Made by a program: the position numbers and the translations under genes
Part shown: positions 51,601 through 62,200 of the stretch, one piece after another
How positions within the stretch are numbered: position 1 is the stretch's first letter
How the letters are laid out: every line of letters begins with the position of its first letter
The notes under the pieces: model-generated
What the model saw: the letters and a program-made list of their open reading frames with translations, nothing else
Database searches by the model: none
Told to the model about the DNA's origin: nothing
NCBI GenBank assembly: GCA_036250195.1
Contig: JAVHZZ010000003.1
Coordinates: forward strand, 34,006,335-34,070,334
Reading direction: 5' to 3'
Length of the DNA stretch: 64,000 nt
DNA from: Mixophyes australis
Taxonomy: Eukaryota > Chordata > Amphibia > Anura > Limnodynastidae

Positions 51601-54600
51601 TGGCTGCAATATATAATAGTATTTGATGGAATTCCCAGTGTCCGACTTCTCTGTGATCTCCTGCCAACTATAACTGATAATAATGCGCTAAATTCTTGTG
51701 ATCCTCATGCAGTCATTGCAGGAGGAAGTACACAATGATATAAAGAATAATCACTGTAGGCCTCATGCTGCATGGGGCCATATGAGATGAGAACCTGTAT
51801 TAAGAGTGTGGATTTCCTTTTTGCAGCAATTATATGAGGATTATACTGTTATACTGTTACAACAGGGAGACAACACCCTCTACTGTATTTCCTTCACTCC
51901 CACTGTCGGTCACTGCTGTGCTCCTCACACAGTCACCACTTCCTCCTGCAGTTCTGCATATATGAAGAGCAAAGGCTGTAATTGGAAGGGACATATCTTG
52001 AATGGGGAAAGGACAAAGGGTTATGTTTTTAATGCAAACAAATTATATACACACAATTTGTTAGCATGAAAACATTGCACGTAATGAGCCTAGGCAAAAA
52101 GCATGCAGTATACAGTGTGGGGTCTAATATCAATAGCAACACCAATGCAAAAACTGGCTTCAGAACCAGAAATGTTATCTGCTAGTAATCAAAGGGACCA
52201 TGATAAGGCAAGAGGAACAGAGGCAAGAAGAAACAAGCTAAGGAAATGAAATCAAATGATTAAGAAGCGAAAAGCAATTGATCATATCTGATATTTAGGC
52301 AATGAACACTGAGCTTTGGTGGAAATTATGTGAGGCAGGAATCTGGGATATTTATAAATCTGATTATTATATATTTATATTACTCTGTGCTGTATGGGAG
52401 TATTCTGTAAAATCCCTAGGCATTTTTAATTGTTTTACAGTCGCTGTCCTAAGGCAGTTGCCTCTGTCTTTACTATTCAGCGGACCCTGACTGCTTGTAG
52501 TATAGCAGTTATTGGCAAAGTGCTAGCTGCTGCCTAACAGCTTGATCAGAAATAAGCAACCTGCTGCCCTTCAACTACTGTGGAACTACAAGTTCCAGCA
52601 TGTTCAGCCAGCCATATGATTTTATTATGTCTTTTTTACATACACATAGGGTGGCAAGGCATTCTGGGAGTCACAGGCTGCCAATCACTGGCAGAGCATG
52701 GCTGGGTTTGTGGTTCCACCAGAGGTTGTCTCTCTCTTATCTAGATGCTATAGGAGGATGTGCACTGGAGTATCTAGGTGGAGATCCATACTGGATAGAT
52801 TTTTATTTTAGAGGTTAATGAGACATCATAAGCTTTGCCTCAAACTTCAATTTGTTTGGGATGGCTCTGCTTGTACCTATCTATAACCCCAAAAAATACA
52901 GTTGCAACTGACATTGTTTTCAAACTAGGAATACTGTGCAATGCCCCCCTAATTATAACTAATACATTGATCACATCTCCAATTTCTATGTACAGGAGTA
53001 TTTACCATTGATAGTTAAGCTCCCCGAAATAGTTTGGCCCGTAAGATCAAATGAAGCATTCCCCCCTTGTGTGCAGCACTGAATTACAGGAACATCTGTA
53101 TTGGTACAGGGGATGCTTGTGTTTAACACAGTAAGGTCCATGGGCTGAACATTTAAATCCATCTGTGCTTGGTAAGAGTTTGTGTCCGAATTTATGATGC
53201 AACGATAAGTTCCTAAAAACATAAAAACAGAGATCAACGCAAAAGCAAATAAAGTATTCTATTTGTTATACTTAGTTCAGATTAAAAAAAATAATAATTA
53301 TATTTCCTTGCTTATTTGAACTGTTAATTATTGATTTTACTTGTCTTTTCATTGCATGCTGCCAAAGCTTACCTTCCAACTGTCCCGATTAGAGGGCTCT
53401 GACCTGCTGTAACACCCATGGACATCTATGTCCCACAGGGCAGAAAGTTGGAAGGTTGTCCTGTTCACTGCATAGCAGAGCAGCGATGAACATGTTATAT
53501 TACATCTCAAGTAATCCTTTGTATTTCAACAATGTAGTGTTTTGGCTTCAAGGCTGACAATGCAATATTATTTTTAATTGCAAACTTTGTGTTGTGATGG
53601 GGCATGTTTAAAGGTGTCTAGAACCCTCCAAGTCAAGACAAAAACCCGAATAAAGAGTCAATAAAACCTTTAGTTTATTTTATGTATTTATCAAGCAATA
53701 TCGTTTGTGGACCAAACTAGAACAGGTCTCACATATACCATATAATAGTATGGTGTTAATGTATTAAGAATGTGGTGAGAAATTTTACAAAAAGTAGGGA
53801 TTAAAGATGGCTATACAACTCCCCTTATTGTCTCTTTGATATAGTTGTCACCATTCTAGAATATTTTTCATTTAGAATCTCCCTTCCCAGCCATAGAACC
53901 ATCCTGACAACTAAAGTAATGTTCACTCAGTGAACTTCACTGACTTAATGACTAATAAACAGAAATAATAAATACTTTTTGCAAAATTCTTACCAGAATC
54001 GTTCTGTGACGCACGATTTATCGTTAAGGTGGATTGTACCATACTGCCTGTAGCAGTTGTGGTGTATGAACTGTATGAACTGTTTACTATCATGTTTGAG
54101 CTATTGATCATCCAAGTGACGCTCGTATAAGAGGTGATGTTTGCTGTACATAGAAGGATCACTTTATCGTTGGGAAAGACATTTCCTGGATTAATTGTGA
54201 CGTTGATCGAGTCTGTGAGAAATAAAAATATGAAAAAATAAGTCACTTCAGGTTTACAACCACTTGTGAAATGTCGCTACAGGATCAAGGACTTAGTTCT
54301 TAGCCAAGTGACAAGTAGATGTAAGTGGCTCATGTTACTGTTATGTGACCACCTGAGATGACACGTCTTGTTATTGGCTATCCAGAATGCACAACCACAG
54401 CCTAGTTGTGCCTGCTCGCAGCCATAGCAACAGGTTTCAATGGCTGTAACTGAGCGGTAGTCAAGCCATGGCAGCTGAAATAAGTCGACGCTTGTAGCTA
54501 GATGGGCAATTGCAAAAGTGAGAAAACCAGTACTGGGGACAAATGCCCCACTGGTCCCTCTGCCAGCCCGAGACTTCATCCGGTTTATCCATTTCTATAT

Positions 54601-57600
54601 GTTTTTATTAACTTTGGTTGATTTGCACTCATTTTACTTTAATCTATACATACTTTTAATGAAGTTATAAATATTGCTCCCCTACAAATGGCAAAATGCG
54701 TTACAATCTGATTCTTAAATCCAATCAATTTTTATTAAAGTGTTAAAAAAGCGACTTGTGTGGGTGGCAAAGGATTCAATACAATCAGAGGCAAATGGCC
54801 TGACTAATTGGTCAGCTGATTGTCCTTAGATCCAAAAAGATTGTACTTTAATGGTGTGATTAAAGTCTAACAATGCTACAGATGTTATTCACAGTAAAAC
54901 TGCATACGTCTACAACTGTATGCAAACTTAGACGTTTCTGTCCGCTGCACCTCTCTAAGTTTAGAAAGAAGGAATGGAGGGTGGGAAGGGGAGGCCTAGG
55001 GTAGCCCATGGACATTAAGGACGTGCCACGCACCTTATGTACTATGAAAGTATGGAAGCATGCGTAGATACACCTCTTAGGAGGCATATCTGTTGTGTCT
55101 GCTACCCCCTAGTGCAAGATAGGTGCTGATGATCATTATTATTATTATCATAGACTGATATATTCCCATGCCCCCTGAGGTCAGGATGTGGGAATTTCCC
55201 GGTCTATAAATATTAATGCAATGCCTTGTATCAGTCATTGGTAACAAGCAAATATCTCATCATCATTTGAGGTTTTTTTTATTAACCCCTGGAATTCCTG
55301 GTGGACCCCAAGAAGAGTCCTACCAGCATCCCAGGAATTAGGTGAGCAATAAAATGGTTAAAGATTGTTGTTTGGGGGGCTGTTTGGATTATATCACTGT
55401 GTTTTCTATTTATACATTTTCCCAAGGGGCACTACAAATCTCAGCATGCCCTGGATGCCAGGGCAGGCTGGCACTTGTAGTTCTACAAGTGACAGCATAC
55501 CGAAACACAATAAGATGGCCAGGACTTGTTGGGACTAGTAATGTGTCAAGTCAGAATGCTTCACTATAATTTTATTTTTAGTTCTACTTTTGAGGGGGAC
55601 ACTCATTTCTTTCTGTGCATGCGTAGCCCTCTAGACTACAAAGGAGCCACACAGGAGAATGAGGGAGAGCAGAGTGCAAACCCTCCTCCTCCGTGTATGC
55701 CGCGTGTCCTCCCTGCACTCTGCAGAAGAGGTCATGTGATGCGTAAGATGCCTGCCCTCATTCTGGTAAGATCGGAAGCAGCCAGCTGGGGGCTGCAGGT
55801 TTAGGCTTGGTAGGCTGCATTTTTATTACGTACAGGCGGCAGGGCCGGATTAAGGGAATGAAGGCCCCTGGGCTAAGGGGGCCTCCATTCCCCCGTGAGG
55901 GCCCCCCCTGTGATCTGAGCTGCCCCCCCCCCCGGGTGAGCCGAGCCGCCCCAAGGCACTTACCTCCTTCTCCTGCCATTGCAGTCCTTCTCAGGCGTGC
56001 TGTACGCTCTTTACTGAGGAGATCTCGTGAGAGTGAGACTCACGAGATCTCCTCAGTAAGGAGACTACAGAGCGCCAGGGAAGGACCGCAGTGAAAGTGC
56101 TCAGCAAAATTGATCGGGCCGGGGGCGCCCCCACCCCCGACCGATCAATACTGCTGCTGAGCACTTAAAAGGGCCCCCTGGATGCCTGAGGCCCCTGGCC
56201 TATAGCCCAGTTAGCCCTATGTTTGATCCGGCCCTGCATACAGGTGCGGGCTTGGCGCTGCCCAACTCCTAAAGTATATAGGAGATATGTCAAGCCTGTG
56301 ATTTCTATGTATTGTTGTATGCGTGACTTTGCCGGGAGTGCGACAGCGTGACTACACAGACCTAGGACATCTGGAGGATAGCTTCATTTTACTACAAATT
56401 GATGCAGACTATTTTAACCATTCATGTAAGTGCTACACTTGTGTATTAGGAATAAAGTAAACAGCGTGCTACACTATATATGCATTTATCTTTTCTTGCT
56501 GCAAACTCTGTACTTGGGCACCCCAAAAGTGTAACAGAGTTTGGGAACAACAAGTGAAGAGGTCTTCAGTACATGAGAAACATTTCTACGTGAACATAAA
56601 GCACATATAGGTATAAGTGCAATACATATTAAAATTAAACACCAAAGGGACCGTACTTCACTATTAGGGGTATACTTACTAAACTGCGGGTTTGAAAAAG
56701 TGGGGATGTTGCCTATAGCAACCAATCAGATTCTAGCTGTCATTTTGTAGAATGCACTAAATAAATGACAGCTAGAATCTGATTGGTTGCTATAGGCAAC
56801 ATCTCCACTTTTTCAAACCCGCAGTTTAGTAAATCTAGCTCCTATTGTCTCTTTTTCCATATATTCTATGTGAATTATCGGGACAACACTCTATATGCAT
56901 TTTACTTCCTTGCTGGAAACTCTATACTGGGACACCTTCAAAATATAACAGAGGTGTGGGAACAACTAGTGAAGAGGTCTCCATTACATGTGAAATAATT
57001 CTACACAATCATAAGCTGCATAGAAATGTAAATGCATCACCTATTGGAATTAAACACTGAAGGGAACGTACTTCACTGTGAGTCTATTTTTTCTATGTGA
57101 ATTATCGGGACAACTCTGGAAGCCAGATAAAGATTAGATGAACAGAGAACCCAGGAGATAAAAGAAAAAGAAAAAAACCTACAAGGACAGTGACCCTACA
57201 GAACTGTAAGATGCACCGTTATAGGATGCAGTAAATGTGTGCTTGAACAATAGCCTACTAGTATGTCCACGGTAAGGCAATAAACACACAGGGTGTAGAT
57301 TGGTATTGAGACTGAAGGGAGATCCACAAGTCACGCATACAACAATACATAAAGATCATAGGATTGAAACATCTCCTTTATAATGTAGAAATTGGGCAGC
57401 GCCAAACCCGCACCTGTATGTAATAAAACTGTAGTAAAGCGGGAGGACAACCCTCGGCTCTTTCTGCTGGGTTATAGGCAGCAGCCAAACCTGTAATATC
57501 AAACTCCTGAGCGTCTATCCGTTCATACTTAGTAAATACTGGCGGTGGGCTGCACGCTGCTCTTGATAGTTATTATTGATGCTATCATTGATTTATTTAA

Positions 57601-59225
57601 TGATCTGATAACTTACACAATATTGTTTTTATATACTTCCTGTAAGATCACAATTAAAAGGGGAACACAACAAGGCTGCCCCCTATTGCCCTTATTATTT
57701 GCATTAGCAAGTCAGTCTCTCCTGATGGCAATGCAAAATATGAACAGTATGCAAATCAAAGTCAAAAGCCTATACAGATGATTTGGCTGTTATGGTCCGT
57801 CCCTAATCTATTGAATTGTTTGCAAATTTCTGATCTATGAGAGAATTTAGATAAGTCGGAGGCTTTGGGAGTTTGCACCCCACAGACCACAATCTGTGTA
57901 TTTAGGAATTATTAATTTTTGTTTTTAGTGTGCAAGGTTAATTACATTACTGATGCAACTTCTTTCTTCTCCAAACTCCTTCTCTGGTTTTGTGGATGCA
58001 ATGAAGTAGGTACAGTGAGGCATATATCGTGGCCCTATCCCATAGGTCACGAAATCTGGTTGAATGTTTTCAATTTAGCATCTACCCTGTCTAAGTGCAA
58101 ACTGAAACGTGAGCCATATTTATATTGGCGCAGAGTTTTACTTTACAAAGGTCTAAATAACTTGTAATGTTTGCATCGTGTGTTAGATTTAGAGGGCGGA
58201 AAGGATGAGCCGGAGTCTTGTTTAGTGTCCGCGTCACTAAACCTAGCCTTTAAATCATAGAGGAAACTATGTGCATACTTGATGGCATCTGTAAAATGGA
58301 CCATAGCCACACATTGGATGTCTGAAGTCATTCCCATTATTTTGATGCTAAATACAGTGATCGAGAACTGACAATTGCTTCACTGTACTACGCAACTTGT
58401 CGGTCCTTATTAGAGTGGTAAACCGTGTCTGATATTCTGTAGAGGATGAAGGATTTATTAACCTGCTGTAATTCTTTAGGACTCTGATCTAGTATGAATG
58501 TGATGTACGTGTCCGCCCCCCTCCCTGATACTTGTTTATGTTCATGTGACTGTAACTAATTAATATTTAGTACAACAAAATAATTATTGGACTGTGAAAA
58601 GTAACACAATAACATGTGTCTCGATTGTATATTGATGTCGTTGTACCAGAACTGTAATCACTTGCTTGGAAAAAACAAACAGAATTAATGCCTATTTGGC
58701 CAACCTAACTTTTAATGTTTAAAGGTAATCAAACCCACTGAGAGAGGAGTTAGGGACACCATTGCCTTGCTGGTTCTTCTCCTGCATCTTATTCTGCCTG
58801 CAGGTACTGTACTATATTCATGGGTCAAAAGTTCTTACCTGTAATAACGCTTCGAATCGTAGGGTCTACAGGGTAGCTAGTATTCTGTAAGTTGGTTATT
58901 AGATCGCTGTTGGCTGCTGTAAGTGCAGAAGTAGAGACTGCCTCAGTGACAACAGTGTAATCAGCTAGAATACTCCCAGGTCTGCAAAAAAACAACACAT
59001 CATGTAATACCTAATATGTTCCTGACACTGTTTACAAGTTATTTCTATATATCCCAGCACCAGTCAAAGCTGTTACCAGTTTCATACAGATTAAGCAGTG
59101 TTTATTGCAACATTTAGATCACTTCTCTCTAATGACCACTAATTAGGTACATAGTTATCACATGTTTTCTATTAAATAGGACTGGGATCAACTGCAACTG
59201 TGCTGTACTGCAGAAAGTACCCCAA

Positions 59226-59296
<71 letters not shown>

Positions 59297-62200
59297 ACTC
59301 AATATTTCCTATGTTATATGATATACAAGGGATTTTTAATCACAATGGTTTCCTTTAATCAAACAATGCTGCAGCTTGATCACATGAATTTCGGACAATT
59401 AGGGGGAGATTCAATTCAGCGCAATGTGTCTCCGGAACGTCCACGAAGACATATGGGGGGTATTCTATAGAATGTACTAAATAAATGATAGCTAGAATCT
59501 GATTGGTTGCTATAGGCAACGTCTCCACTTTTTAAAACCCGCAGTTTAGTAAATATACCCCATTATGTTCTGGCTGTAATCTCCACTCATTTTTTTAGTG
59601 GAGCAAGGAAAAATGAGCAGAGATTCTCTACCATAATGGCCGGCAATGTGCTAAGTCAGATATCGCAGTGATGTCCAGCAGCACTCAGCCTGCAATTGAA
59701 TTTATACCATAGAGTTTAAGAGATGCTAGATGACATCTCTGCCCATAGAATGCTCATAGGAAATTGAGAACATGTGATATAAATTGCAGAAAGTGTACTA
59801 AATCTCACTATGTTTTTGTTCTCATGGAATTTAACTGCAGAGACTACAAATCGCCCATGTATATTAGTTTATTTTTGGGACACCTATACATTTTGGTAGA
59901 TAGTGGAATAAATATCTGTTTTATTTTGTGGATGTTATATAAGGAAAGACCTGCAAGAATAGGGAAAGACCCTCCCTTCTTAACAATTATCCCCTCGGTA
60001 CTTTTATGTAGAGATGAGCAAAGTTATGACAAGTATTCCACGCACATTGAGTTTCGTGGAAGAAAAAGCTTTGTCGAAGAGGATCTTTATGTTTATGCTT
60101 TTGCTTTGTCATTCTATGGAATCACATTCCGCACTGTGTTTTGTGGTCCGGCTGAGTTAGGAACTTGCTCACCTCGGCTCTTACGTAATTAGTGCTATAT
60201 AAAATATTTACGTCAAAATGTGAGCAGCTAGTTTATTAAATTAAACAGATAGCAAATATGCATACATTATACACAATCTGACCCTAGTGTAGGGTCCCGG
60301 GACAAAGGTTTGCATTTTAGTGTTAAATATTATTTTATTACTTTCATACTATGTTGCCTTGGAACATGGATGCAAAATCCCCACATGCACAAACTTAGGG
60401 TGGTAGTCAGTGGGCACAGAGCCTGGGTGGAAGGACAATACACCATTTGGACAACTTGGGTTTGGATCTTCATTTTGGGTGAAATTCACACACGTTTATA
60501 TGAGGGTGCAACAGTTATGCAGAATGTGTTACGCAAAATAATTAATGAGGTTTTATTGAGCCAAGGAGGGTGTTTGACTAATGTGTGCTAAATTTATTGT
60601 CCACGTTTGGAAAACAAATGTCAGCCCATAAAGAGATCTGGTAAACCTTATTCTTACCTGAACGCTGTAATATTTGCGGATATAAAACCATTCAGATGTT
60701 TATAGGCGTTATAAAACTGGGGTAAAAAACAAAGAGAATCATAATTAAAGTTATTTCTTAGCATTTTGATTCGTCTAATGCATTTTACTTACATGTCTTT
60801 ATTCTGAAAACATTGCAATCTGCTTTGTCTTAAATGCATCTGCAGATTTTCACATTGCAGACTAATTTTGACATTTTGATTATACAAGCCTGTATTTTCT
60901 CATACATTTGTGATAATGCACACCTAGGGGTAAATGTATTAACCTCCGGTTTTGTCAAGTCCCGCGCCGAAGACGCCGAACTCGCGGGACTTGACAAAAC
61001 CGGAGGTTAATGCATTTACCCCCTACTGTGAAATACAAGGATGTTAGAAGTAACCAAAGAGTTCAGTGATCAAATAAAGTACAAGGCCACAAGAAGCCTG
61101 TTGGAGACAGAGGTCGCTTGGAAGGATAGGGTAAAGAGAGAAATGAAGCAGAGGAGCTGTAGGTATTGTTAAAAATTAGGAATGAGGATGTGACATATGT
61201 TATCTTTGTCACTCTCTAGAATTACTGAAGTGTGTCCTAAAATGGCTACACTGGTGAAATATATTATTATCTTAAAGCATGTGCAATATCAGAGACTGCT
61301 GAATATATATAGATTGTTCATTTGGAGCAGGGACTGATATGAATGGTTACTAGAGAAGCTCAGGCTCGCTTCCCCAAGAGCTGAACACACCCGAACTTAG
61401 CAGATCCGAGTACCGAGCCCTTTCACGCGACCTCAGAATTGAAAACGAGGCAAAACGTCATTGTTACGTCGTCAGTTCTCTTGAGCTTTGGATTCTATAA
61501 GTACCGCCCTCCATGGCGATCCAGCGCCATTTCACAGAGGGACACAGAAGGGGTGGCACAGTTCTTGGCAGTCTCTAGTGCAGTTGGGCTGCGTCATAGG
61601 TAGAATAGAAAGAGGAGGGGTAGCAGTGTTCTTCAATGTCTCCAGTGACATTCAGGAGAGCTCCATTGCTCCATTGCTAATTGTCATTGATGAAATAGAA
61701 ATAATAGGTCTGGCAGGTTTGGTCTTCTAAATCTGCAGTCACATTGTACTGTGTTATATAGGTAACACACAAAGAGAAGAGCTCCATTGCTCCATTGCTA
61801 ATTGTCATTGCTGAAATAGAAATAATAGGTCTGGCAGGATTGATCTTCTAAATCTGCAGTCTTTGTTTGAAAGTGTATGAAAATAATACTGTGACCCGTA
61901 AGGTGGTCAAAATTGACTGAAAAGAACTTGAAATTAGTGTTATTGAAGATGGAGGTTAATACTAATGTAGGGGAAAAAGAAAACATATGTGATTTTAGCA
62001 AAAAAAATAGGGATTTTAGTAAAAAATCTGGATCCAAAACCAAAACACGCAAGGACGGTTTTGCCAAAACCAAAACACGAAGTTAATCCAGATTCAAAAC
62101 CAAAACCAGAACACGGGAGTCAGTGAACATCTCTAATGGTTACATATTCTCTGTACATCCCTGTGTAATATGGTGATGCTATATAAATAACTTAATAAAT

